Assembly: GCF_009906855.1 (NCBI RefSeq)
Contig: NZ_CP047650.1
Coordinates: 5,332,001 to 5,396,000 of the forward strand
DNA length: 64,000 nt
Source of the DNA: Xylophilus rhododendri
GTDB taxonomy: Bacteria > Pseudomonadota > Gammaproteobacteria > Burkholderiales > Burkholderiaceae_C
Direction of reading: 5' to 3'
Part shown: piece after piece, positions 8,275 through 15,499 of the stretch
How positions within the stretch are numbered: the first letter of the stretch is position 1
How the letters are laid out: every line of letters starts with the position of its first letter
Notes under the pieces: model-generated
Databases searched by the model: none
What the model saw: the letters and a program-made list of their open reading frames with translations, nothing else
Told to the model about the DNA's origin: nothing
Made by a program: the position numbers and the translations under genes

Positions 8275-9612
8275 ATGAACCACCAGTTCCTCGAAATCGA
8301 CACCACGCCCGGCTCGCCGCCCGCCGAGGTGGACGTGGCCATCGTGGGTGGCGGCGCCGCCGGCATCGCGACGGCGCTGGCGCTGTCGCGGCACGGTGTG
8401 TCGGTGGCGGTGTTCGAGAAGGGCCGGGTCGCGGCCGAGCAGAGCAGCCGCAACTGGGGCTGGTGCCGCACCCTGGGCCGCGACGCGCGCGAGCTGCCGC
8501 TGGCCCGGCTCAGCGTGGACCTGTGGCGCAATCTGCAGGCATCGACCGGGGTGGACGTGGGTTTCCGCCAGACCGGCGTGGTCTTCGTGACCGACCAGCC
8601 GCGGGAGATGCAGACCTGGCAGGCCTGGCTGGACTCGACGGCGCACCTGGGCCTGTCGGCCCGCATGCTCTCGGCCAGCGAGGCCAATGCCAGCCACGCC
8701 TGGCAGGGCCGGCCCTGGATCGGCGGCATCCGCGCCGATACCGACGGTTATGCCGAACCGGCCCGGGCCATCCCCTCCCTGGCCCGCTACCTGCTGACCC
8801 AGGGCGTGAAGATCTACCAGGACTGCGCCGTCAACGAACTGCTGCTCGAAGGCCGCACGGTGGCCGGCGTGCGCACCGAAAAAGGCGAGGTGCGGGCCCG
8901 GCAGGTGGTGCTGGCCGGCGGCGCCTGGTCCTCGATCTTCTGCCGCAAGCATGGGATCGTGCTGCCGATCCTGCGGGTGCATTCCTCGGCCTCGGCCCGC
9001 TCGGGCATGGCGATCGGCGGCGCCGCCCCGGTGCGTGCGCCGGACTTCTCGATGCGGCCGCGCGGCGACGGCCAGGTGGTGCTGGCCAAGAGCGGCCGGG
9101 GCACCATGCACATCGTGCCGGACACGCTGCGCTACGGCCTGAAGTTCCGCAGCCTCTACCGGGCGCGCAAGGCCAAGGTCGGACTCCAGCTGGGGCGAGA
9201 GTTCTTCGCGCAGGCCTGGTCAGAATTCCGCTATTTCCACCTGGGCGATGCGCCCTTCGCACGCCAGCGCATCCTGGATCCGGCGCCCGACATGGGCCTG
9301 GTGCAATCCGCCTGGCAAACCGCCAGCCAGGCCCTGGCCCCCGGCGCGGCCGGCACCGGCCCGGCCGCCTCGGCCTGGGGCGGGGTGATCGACAACACGC
9401 CCGACGGCGTGCCCGTGATTTCCGGCGTGCAAGGCACACCGGGCCTTTTCCTGTGCACCGGTTTCAGCGGGCACGGATTCAGCTCATCGATGGGCGCCGG
9501 CCACAGCCTGGCGCAGCAGATGGTGGAGGGGACATCCAGCCTGGACCTGAGGCCGTTCGCCTACGAGCGCCTGGTCGCAAAAGACGGGCTCAAGCCCAGC
9601 ATTCTGTATTGA
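8275..9612 (+). CDS. FAD-dependent amine/amino-acid oxidoreductase (DAO family)
   Basis: 445 residues. The Rossmann dinucleotide motif VDVAIVGGGAAGIATALALSR begins near residue 21, followed by the EQSSRNWGWCR segment seen in gamma-glutamylputrescine-oxidase-like DAO enzymes, and the second FAD contact near the C terminus (GLFLCTGFSGHGFSSSMGAG). Such enzymes oxidise the C-N bond of amines or amino acids, producing a keto acid or aldehyde. The ATG at 8275 was chosen over an upstream TTG. A Bug gene and a GhrA-like reductase follow in the same direction, suggesting an operon that imports and oxidises an amino compound. Substrate unknown. Confidence 0.87.
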   Translation: MNHQFLEIDTTPGSPPAEVDVAIVGGGAAGIATALALSRHGVSVAVFEKGRVAAEQSSRNWGWCRTLGRDARELPLARLSVDLWRNLQASTGVDVGFRQTGVVFVTDQPREMQTWQAWLDSTAHLGLSARMLSASEANASHAWQGRPWIGGIRADTDGYAEPARAIPSLARYLLTQGVKIYQDCAVNELLLEGRTVAGVRTEKGEVRARQVVLAGGAWSSIFCRKHGIVLPILRVHSSASARSGMAIGGAAPVRAPDFSMRPRGDGQVVLAKSGRGTMHIVPDTLRYGLKFRSLYRARKAKVGLQLGREFFAQAWSEFRYFHLGDAPFARQRILDPAPDMGLVQSAWQTASQALAPGAAGTGPAASAWGGVIDNTPDGVPVISGVQGTPGLFLCTGFSGHGFSSSMGAGHSLAQQMVEGTSSLDLRPFAYERLVAKDGLKPSILY

Positions 9613-9638
9613 TCAACCACACCGCAGGAAAGCCCACC

Positions 9639-10598
9639 ATGTTCCCTCGTTCGGCCTTGAAGATTCTCGGTTCATTGCTTGCCGGCCTGGCTTTGGCCGC
9701 CCACGCGGAGGATTATCCGAAGCGCCAGATCGAATTCGTCGTGCCGTATGCGCCCGGCGGTTCCACCGATGCCTTTGTGCGGGTGCTGGCGCCCAAACTC
9801 GCCGAGCAGCTGAAAACCCCGGTGGTCATCGTCAACCGCCCGGGCGCCGCCGCCGTCATCGGCAGCAGTTATGCGCTGGCCACCACCGACGGCTACCGCA
9901 TATTCGCCGCCGGTCCGTCCAATATGGGCACGGCGCTGATCGTGGGGCCCAAGCCGCCTTATAGCGTGGAAGACGTGGCGCCGATCGCCCAGGTGCTGAT
10001 GAACCAGATGGTGCTGGTCAGCAAAAATGGCCGTTTCGCCAGTTTCGATGCCTTTTTGAAAGAGGCCCGGGAAAAGCCGGACACCGTCACCATCGGCAGC
10101 TGGGGTTTGCGTTCGCTGAGCCATTTCTATGTGGAGCAGCTGCAGCAGGCGCTCAACATCAAGGTCCGGCATATTCCCTACGACAGCGGTTCCAAGGAAA
10201 TGGTCGCGGCCATGGGCGGGGAAGTCGATGCCGCGGTGGTGACGGCGGCCGCGGCCCGCACCAATATCAATGGCGGCACCGTGTCCGGCCTGTTCGTGAG
10301 CACCGAGCAGAAGCTGGCCGACCTGCCCGGCGTCGAGTCGATCAAGACCCTGGGTTACCCGGGCGCCGTGGCCTTTTCCTTCGAGGGCATCGCCACCAGC
10401 GCCAAGGTGCCGGCCGAACGCATCGCCATCCTGCGCCAGGCTTTCGACAAAATCCTGAGCGATCCGCAGACGGTCGCGGCGATTCGCGCCACCGGGTCCG
10501 AGCCGGCTTATCTGCCGGGTCCGCAATATGGGCAGCAGATTCGCAGCAACCTGGCCACGCTTCAGCAGATCGCCAGCCGCGTCAAAATGGACGATTGA
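9639..10598 (+). CDS. Bug/TctC-family periplasmic solute-binding protein (4)
   Basis: 319 residues with a Sec signal (MFPRSALKILGSLLAGLALA, ending AHAED). Family motifs are YPKRQIEFVVPYAPGGSTD, VNRPGAAAVIGSSYA and HIPYDSGSKEM; the usual PYKGG is replaced by PYDSGS, a mild divergence. An AGGAA ribosome site lies just before the ATG. The gene follows the FAD oxidoreductase by 26 bases and precedes the reductase by three bases, so the three are very probably co-transcribed. GC content is lower here than in neighbours. Confidence 0.9.
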   Translation: MFPRSALKILGSLLAGLALAAHAEDYPKRQIEFVVPYAPGGSTDAFVRVLAPKLAEQLKTPVVIVNRPGAAAVIGSSYALATTDGYRIFAAGPSNMGTALIVGPKPPYSVEDVAPIAQVLMNQMVLVSKNGRFASFDAFLKEAREKPDTVTIGSWGLRSLSHFYVEQLQQALNIKVRHIPYDSGSKEMVAAMGGEVDAAVVTAAAARTNINGGTVSGLFVSTEQKLADLPGVESIKTLGYPGAVAFSFEGIATSAKVPAERIAILRQAFDKILSDPQTVAAIRATGSEPAYLPGPQYGQQIRSNLATLQQIASRVKMDD

Positions 10599-10601
10599 GG
10601 C

Positions 10602-11528
10602 ATGAGTTTTCTCTACAAGGCCGATCCGGTGCGTGGTGCGCGCTGGGCGGAGCGGTTTGCCGAACAGGCGCCGGATATCGATTTCCGCATCTGGCCCGAT
10701 ATCGGCGATGCCTCCCGTGTCGAATATCTCGCCACCTGGGTGCCGCCACAAGACATGGCGCGGCAGTTCCCGAATCTCAAGGCCGTGTTTTCGACCGGCG
10801 CGGGTGTGGATCAGATCGATTTTTCGCAAGTCCCGGCGCATGTTCCCATCGTGCGTATGCTGGAGCCGGCGATTGCCGACCACATGGTCGAATATGTGGT
10901 GCATGCGGTTCTGACGGTGCACCGCGAATTTGGAGAATACGGTGTCGATCAGCGCGAAGGCCGATGGCAGGTCCGGCCCAACCGATTGGCGCGGGATATC
11001 CGGGTGGGCGTGCTGGGATTGGGGCAATTGGCCCGGGCGGTCTTATCGCGGCTGCGCCTCTTCGATTATTCCTGTGCGGGCTGGAGCCGTTCCGCGCATC
11101 ACATCGAGGGCGTGGCGTGTTTTTCCGGCGAGGCCGGTCTGGAGGCACTGCTCGCGCGCAGCGACATCCTCGTCTGCCTGCTGCCGCTGACACCGCAGAC
11201 CCGCGGCATCCTCGGCGCCGAATTGCTCGGCAGGCTGCCGGCGGGCGCCTCCCTGGTGCAGACGGGCCGCGGCGCGCATCTGGACCAGCAGGCCTTGCTG
11301 GATCTGCTCGATACCGGGCACCTGCGATGGGCCTTCCTGGATGTGACCGAGCCGGAACCGCTGCCGCCGGATCACCCGCTGTGGCGCCATCCCCGGGTGC
11401 GTATCACGCCCCACATCGCCAGCTCGACGAATCCCGACACGGCGGTGACGGCGGTGCTGGAAAACCTGGCCCGGCTGCGGCGAGGCGAGCGGCTGGATGG
11501 CGAAGTCGATCGCGAGCGGGGATATTGA
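10602..11528 (+). CDS. ghrA: glyoxylate/hydroxypyruvate reductase A-like D-2-hydroxyacid dehydrogenase
   Basis: 308 residues, matching the GhrA length. The NAD(P) motif VGVLGLGQLARAVLSRL is followed by SRS at the cofactor-specificity loop (as in NADP-preferring GhrA). The catalytic triad is visible: Arg in QTGRGAHLD, Glu in DVTEPEPLP, His in ITPHIASST. GhrA enzymes reduce glyoxylate and hydroxypyruvate. Coupled three bases behind the Bug gene and downstream of an amine oxidoreductase, it may remove the 2-keto acid the oxidoreductase forms. The gene name is by family resemblance only. Confidence 0.82.
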   Translation: MSFLYKADPVRGARWAERFAEQAPDIDFRIWPDIGDASRVEYLATWVPPQDMARQFPNLKAVFSTGAGVDQIDFSQVPAHVPIVRMLEPAIADHMVEYVVHAVLTVHREFGEYGVDQREGRWQVRPNRLARDIRVGVLGLGQLARAVLSRLRLFDYSCAGWSRSAHHIEGVACFSGEAGLEALLARSDILVCLLPLTPQTRGILGAELLGRLPAGASLVQTGRGAHLDQQALLDLLDTGHLRWAFLDVTEPEPLPPDHPLWRHPRVRITPHIASSTNPDTAVTAVLENLARLRRGERLDGEVDRERGY

Positions 11529-11662
11529 ATTCTGGAAGACTGGTATTCCGTCGGAAGATTATTGTGCGTATTTGTTTTTAATTGTTAATTTCTCGGGTTT
11601 TAATCGTTTGATGCTAGCTACTTCTGCTTATTGCTACAGAATTTCGTGAATGTATTCTTCGG

Positions 11663-11675
11663 CCTCCATTGGAGG
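11663..11675 (+). promoter_or_regulatory. inverted repeat overlapping the ribosome-binding site of the PEP-CTERM gene
   Basis: CCTCC at 11663-11667 faces GGAGG at 11671-11675 across three bases. The GGAGG is the ribosome site for the ATG at 11680, so the hairpin could mask it in RNA. The stem is only five base pairs, so the effect is uncertain. Confidence 0.35.
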
Positions 11676-11679
11676 TTGT

Positions 11680-12065
11680 ATGTGTAAATTTCTTGAGATT
11701 CCCCTGGTTCTGGCCGCGCTTCTTTCTATGCCTTCGGGTGTGGCGCTGGCCGCTGTTTCAGATCGCGCTTCCACCGTGTGTCCCAACGGGCAACTCGATT
11801 CCCATTGCTCATCCATCGATTATCAAGATTTATCGCCCCTGAATCTGAGATTGTCCGAATATCACGCTTCGGTGACTCCTGCTGTTTTCTCGGGTTCCTC
11901 GATTCCGTTGGGGATGGCAATGGCGGGGTGTTGGAAGGCATAGGCCCGACCGGCACGGTGACCACCATCGTGGTGGGCGCGGTTCCGGAGCCGGAAACCG
12001 GCGCCATGCTGCTCGCGGGCCTGGGCGCGATGGCCATGGTGATGCGCCGGCGGCGCCGTCGTTGA
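11680..12065 (+). pseudogene. frameshifted small PEP-CTERM-anchored secreted protein
   Basis: Frame 1 from the ATG at 11680 gives a signal peptide (MCKFLEIPLVLAALLSM, cleavage after ALA) and about 60 mature residues, then stops at 11943. An overlapping frame continues to 12065 and ends with a classic PEP-CTERM tail: VPEPETG, a hydrophobic stretch (AMLLAGLGAMAMVM) and an Arg cluster before the stop. Neither frame alone has both ends; a shift somewhere around 11830-11910 would join them. PEP-CTERM tails are cut by exosortase and anchor exported proteins near the cell surface. The body is very short for the family. Either a decayed gene or a sequencing error is possible; programmed shifting is less likely. 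Local DNA is AT-richer than its surroundings. Confidence 0.6.
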
Positions 12066-12144
12066 GGAATCTCCTTACAGCGCCGGCCCCGGATTGCGGC
12101 GAGCATCGAGGGGTGTGCCGCCCGAGCCTTGCCGGAGATTCGAG

Positions 12145-12360
12145 ATGGAGCTGGACGATTTCAATTCCAGGCTGTTCGCAGCCCGGGCCGACGCCCAGGA
12201 AGCCATGCAGCGTGCCGCCTTCCAGCGCGCCCAGTGCAACCTGACACGGCTGAAGCTGGAACGGGCTCGCCGGGCCCTGCGGGACTCGGTGCCGGGGCTG
12301 GCGTCGGACCTGCCAAGCTTCGAGCCGAGAACCGTGTTTTCTTTACCCAAAACGGGTTGA
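12145..12360 (+). CDS. hypothetical small protein, charged and helical
   Basis: A 71-residue frame starting MELDDFNSRLFAARADAQ with GGAG at 12134-12137 as a possible ribosome site. The middle is rich in Arg, Ala, Leu and Gln (AMQRAAFQRAQCNLTRLKL), suggesting one long amphipathic helix; the tail is Pro/Ser-rich. I do not recognise a family. A longer frame starts at 12094, but it has no better ribosome site. It is the first of two small genes between the PEP-CTERM remnant and the metallopeptidase. Confidence 0.45.
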   Translation: MELDDFNSRLFAARADAQEAMQRAAFQRAQCNLTRLKLERARRALRDSVPGLASDLPSFEPRTVFSLPKTG

Positions 12361-12383
12361 GGTTCACATTGTTGCCAACTGTA

Positions 12384-12404
12384 TGTAGACTTTGCCGGTC
12401 TACA
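12384..12404. promoter_or_regulatory. perfect 7-bp inverted repeat upstream of the small gene at 12431
   Basis: TGTAGAC (12384-12390) and GTCTACA (12398-12404) are exact reverse complements separated by seven bases. A further 12-base palindrome, CCGGCTAGCCGG, lies at 12412-12423, eight bases before the ATG. The 70-base gap between genes is AT-richer and may be a regulated promoter. Confidence 0.4.
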
Positions 12405-12430
12405 CCCCATTCCGGCTAGCCGGGCATCCC

Positions 12431-12646
12431 ATGAGTCTCGTCAGCTCGGTCATCGGTCAGAACTCCCAGGCGGTCTGGAACACGGTGCGCGATACCGTGC
12501 GCGGCGCCGCCAATGGCGATGTGGGCGATATCGCCAAGGTGGCGGTGGGCGTGGCGATCGCCACCGGCGCGGTGCCGGTCAGCAACGGCGTGGCCGCGCT
12601 GGCCGGTGGCGCGGTGGCGGGCCGGCTGCTCGACGTCTTCGTCTGA
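12431..12646 (+). CDS. hypothetical small Gly/Ala/Val-rich protein
   Basis: A 71-residue frame starting MSLVSSVIGQNSQAVWNTV. The second half (VAVGVAIATGAVPVSNGVAAL, then AGGAVAGRLLDVFV) is hydrophobic and small-residue-rich and could form one or two membrane helices, as in holin-like or bacteriocin-like peptides, but I see no specific family signature. It is flanked upstream by two inverted repeats and downstream by a metallopeptidase gene starting 38 bases later. Confidence 0.5.
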   Translation: MSLVSSVIGQNSQAVWNTVRDTVRGAANGDVGDIAKVAVGVAIATGAVPVSNGVAALAGGAVAGRLLDVFV

Positions 12647-12683
12647 GGGGGCTTTCGGCGGCCTCGGCGAAAATCGCCGTCGC

Positions 12684-13208
12684 ATGACCCACGCTTCCGA
12701 CGCTTCCGACGCTTTCCCGCTTCCTTATCTCACCGGCTATGCGCCCGACCTGCTGGCCCAGGTGCGCGGCCTGATCGCCGACGGCCGCCTGAGCGGCATC
12801 CTGGCACAGCGTTATCCCGACACCCATGAGGTGCGCACCGAGCGCGCCCTCTACGACTATGTGAGCGATCTCAAGGCGCGCCACATGAAGAGCGCGCCGC
12901 CGCTGGCCAAAGTTGCCTACGACCCGCGGCTGCAGACGGTGCGCAACGCGCTGGGCACCCACAGCAGCGTCTCGCGGGTGCAGGGCGGCAAGCTGAAGGC
13001 CAAACGCGAGATCCGCATCGCCGCGCTGTTCAAGGAGGCGCCGGCCGACTTCCTGCGCATGATCGTCGTGCACGAGCTGGCCCACCTGAAGGAGCGCGAG
13101 CACGACAAGGCCTTCTACGCCTTGTGCCGCCACATGGCGCCGGACTACCACCAGCTCGAATTCGACCTGCGCCTGTGGCTGACCGCGCGCGAGCTGCCGG
13201 CCTCCTGA
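12684..13208 (+). CDS. YgjP/SprT-like zinc metallopeptidase
   Basis: 174 residues with the zincin motif HELAHLKEREH near residues 130-140: His130 and His134 with Glu131 as catalytic base, and His140 as the likely third metal ligand. The preceding block (LRMIVV) and the KLKAKREIRIAALFKEAP strand resemble the DUF45/YgjP and WLM-type minigluzincins. The product is probably cytoplasmic, with no signal peptide. The N terminus is repetitive (ASDASDA). It is convergent with the TauD-like gene. A role in protein turnover or DNA-protein crosslink repair is family-level inference only. Confidence 0.75.
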   Translation: MTHASDASDAFPLPYLTGYAPDLLAQVRGLIADGRLSGILAQRYPDTHEVRTERALYDYVSDLKARHMKSAPPLAKVAYDPRLQTVRNALGTHSSVSRVQGGKLKAKREIRIAALFKEAPADFLRMIVVHELAHLKEREHDKAFYALCRHMAPDYHQLEFDLRLWLTARELPAS

Positions 13209-13226
13209 TCAACAGCCCGGCGCGGT

Positions 13227-14189
13227 TCAGGCGGTGGTGGCGATCAGCGTGTCGATATGCGCGTCGTTGGTCGCCTCCGGCCGGATGCGGGTGCGGCTGC
13301 GCTGGCCGTCGATGGACACGGCCGAGTCGCCATGCACCGTCACCCGGCGCACCACCCGAGGCTGGTTGCCGTAGTCGTTGATCGCGAAATGCTGGGTGGC
13401 GCGGTTGTCCCAGATCACCACGTCGTTCTGCCGCCAGGACCAGCGCACCGTGTTTTCCAGCCGCACCACGCGGTTCTGCAGCAGCTCGAAGATGCGGGCG
13501 GATTCGTTGCTCGACAGGCCGGCGATCTTCTTGACGAAATGGCCCAGCAGCAGGGCGCGTTCGCCGCTGACGGGGTGTACGTGCACCACCGGATGCTCGG
13601 CCTCGAACAGGGCCGAGACGAAGACCTTGGCGTGGTGCTCCAGGCGCTTGTCTTCCAGCTGCACCCGGTCGGCGCCGTAGTCGTAGTCGTTGCTGTGCAC
13701 TGCCCACAGGCTGTCGGCCAGCGCTTTCAGGTGCGCCGGCAGGCGTTCGTAGGCGGCGGCGGTGTTCGCCCAGACGGTGTCGCCGCCGAAGGCCGGGATG
13801 GTCACGCCGCGCAGGATGGAGATCTTGGGAAAGGCATCGACGAAGGTCACGTCGGTATGCCAGGAGTCTGCCCGGCCGCCGCCCTTGGAGGCATCGAGTT
13901 CGAAGAGCTTGGTGCCGTCGGGCGCCGGCACGGTGGGGTGCGCCACGGTGCGGCCGAAGAGGGCGCCGAAGGCCTGGTGGGCGGCGTCGTCGAGATGGTC
14001 CTGGCCGCGGAAGAACAGCACCTTGTGTTGGACCAGCGCGGTGTTCAGGTCGGCGATGGCTTGGGCGGGCAGGTCGGCGCCGAGACGGTAATCGAGCACC
14101 TCGCCGCCGAGGCTGCCGGCGACGCGGCGGATGCGCAGGTCGGCGATGCTGGTGTCGATCGCGTCGGGGTGGGGGGCGGCGGTGCTCAT
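13227..14189 (-). CDS. TauD/TfdA-family 2-oxoglutarate/Fe(II) dioxygenase
   Basis: 320 residues. The facial triad is His111 and Asp113 in SWHTDVTF plus His267 in NRATQHFAIND; the 2-oxoglutarate-binding Arg is in QPRVVRRVTVHGD. The GGDTVWANTAAAYERLP stretch is characteristic of taurine- and alkylsulfonate-type members. These enzymes hydroxylate the carbon next to a sulfonate, sulfate ester or ether, releasing sulfite, sulfate or an aldehyde. The gene is divergent from a DszC/SfnB-like gene at 14306 and close to an ABC importer, so a role in sulfur scavenging is likely. The actual substrate cannot be read from the sequence. Confidence 0.88.
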   Translation of the reverse strand: MSTAAPHPDAIDTSIADLRIRRVAGSLGGEVLDYRLGADLPAQAIADLNTALVQHKVLFFRGQDHLDDAAHQAFGALFGRTVAHPTVPAPDGTKLFELDASKGGGRADSWHTDVTFVDAFPKISILRGVTIPAFGGDTVWANTAAAYERLPAHLKALADSLWAVHSNDYDYGADRVQLEDKRLEHHAKVFVSALFEAEHPVVHVHPVSGERALLLGHFVKKIAGLSSNESARIFELLQNRVVRLENTVRWSWRQNDVVIWDNRATQHFAINDYGNQPRVVRRVTVHGDSAVSIDGQRSRTRIRPEATNDAHIDTLIATTA

Positions 14190-14252
14190 CTCTGGTTCTC
14201 CTGATCCGAAAGGCGACCAGTGTCGATTTGCCTGCGCAGCCGCGCTGGAACG

Positions 14253-14276
14253 ATTCCGCATAAGGTCCTGCGGGAT
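14253..14276. promoter_or_regulatory. near-palindrome in the TauD-like/DszC-like divergent region
   Basis: ATTCCGCA (14253-14260) and TGCGGGAT (14269-14276) match as reverse complements in 7 of 8 positions with an 8-base spacer. It lies between two divergent genes of the putative sulfur cluster and could bind a shared regulator such as a LysR protein. Confidence 0.3.
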
Positions 14277-14305
14277 CGGTCTAAACGGAGGACCCGCGCG
14301 CGGGG

Positions 14306-15499
14306 ATGCTCGCCGCCATGCTTTTCGAACCCGATCTCTCCACTCCCTATCTGCGCGAGGCCGCCCGGCTGCGCGATGCCTTCGCCGTCGATGCCGTCGC
14401 GCACGACCAAGCCGGCGGCCGGCCGCTGGACCAGTTGCGCCTGCTGAAGGACAGCGGCCTGCTGCGCCTGACCCTGCCGCGCGCCTTCGGCGGCGAGGGC
14501 CAGCCCTGGTCCACCGCCCTGCGGGTGGGCCGCGAATTCGCCAAGGCCGATGGCTCGCTCGGCCATCTCTTCGGCTACCACTGCTCGTCCCAGCATGCGG
14601 CCCATGTGCGGGGCAGCCCACGGCAGGCCGAGGCGCTCTACCGGGCGTCGGCCGAAGGCAACTGGTTCTGGGCCAACAACGCCAACTCGGCCGCGCGCAG
14701 CCTGCTGGGCAAATGGCAGGGGGACCACTGGCTGCTCAACGGCAGCAAACCCTTCACCTCGGGCAGCCATATCGCCGACCGGGTACACATCACCTGGATC
14801 GACGAGGACTCGGGCCGCACCCTGGACGCCACCATCCCGGCCGACCGCGCCGGCTGGCGGGCACTCGATGACTGGGATGCCTTCGGCCAGCGCCAGACCG
14901 GCAGCGGCGCCTGCCGCTACGAAAACGTCCGCGTGGAGGCCGAAGAGGTCTTCGAGCGTACCGGCCCTGCGGATGCGGCCTATCGCACGCTTACCCCTTT
15001 CATCCAGCAGAGCGTGCTGCTCAACGTCTTCCTCGGCACGGCCCAGGGCGCACTGCTGGCGGCGCGCGACTACACCGTGAACGAAAGCCGGCCCTGGGTG
15101 CATTCGGGCGTGGAGCGGCATGTGGACGACCCTTGGGTCAAGCGTGTTTACGGCGACCTCTACACCCGCACCCTGGCCGCGACCGCGCTGGCCGATCAGG
15201 CGCTGGAGGTGCTGGACCGCGTCTGGGAGAAGGGCGATGCCCTGACCGCCGCCGAACGCGGCGAAGCCTCGATCACGCTGGCGGCCGCCAATGCCTTCGC
15301 CGGCAACACGGCGCTGGATGTGACCAGCAAGATCTTCGAAGTGACCGGCGCCCGCTCCACTGCCCGCGGCCTGGGCCTGGACCGCTTCTGGCGCAATGTG
15401 CGCACGCATACCCTGCACAACCCGGAGGAGTACAAGACCCGCAACGTGGGCTACTGGTTCCTGACCGGCGAGCCGCCGGTGCCCAGCGGCATCCAGTGA
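14306..15499 (+). CDS. DszC/SfnB-like acyl-CoA-dehydrogenase-fold flavin monooxygenase
   Basis: 397 residues with the acyl-CoA dehydrogenase fold: an N-terminal helical part (LLKDSGLLRLTLPRAFGGEG), a beta domain (NGSKPFTSGSHIADRV) and a C-terminal helical domain ending LDRFWRNVRTHTLHNPEEYK, a hallmark of the DszC/SfnB subgroup rather than true acyl-CoA dehydrogenases. Such enzymes use reduced flavin and O2 to oxidise organosulfur or N-containing compounds. The catalytic Glu of beta-oxidation enzymes is not evident. An alternative start is the ATG at 14318. It is divergent from the TauD-like gene and convergent with the ABC transporter genes. Confidence 0.82.
   Translation: MLAAMLFEPDLSTPYLREAARLRDAFAVDAVAHDQAGGRPLDQLRLLKDSGLLRLTLPRAFGGEGQPWSTALRVGREFAKADGSLGHLFGYHCSSQHAAHVRGSPRQAEALYRASAEGNWFWANNANSAARSLLGKWQGDHWLLNGSKPFTSGSHIADRVHITWIDEDSGRTLDATIPADRAGWRALDDWDAFGQRQTGSGACRYENVRVEAEEVFERTGPADAAYRTLTPFIQQSVLLNVFLGTAQGALLAARDYTVNESRPWVHSGVERHVDDPWVKRVYGDLYTRTLAATALADQALEVLDRVWEKGDALTAAERGEASITLAAANAFAGNTALDVTSKIFEVTGARSTARGLGLDRFWRNVRTHTLHNPEEYKTRNVGYWFLTGEPPVPSGIQ

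Noticed and set aside
11529..11679. AT-rich stretch as a replication origin or IS end
   Set aside because: No terminal repeats, no transposase fragment and no DnaA-like clusters; probably just a promoter region of the PEP-CTERM gene.
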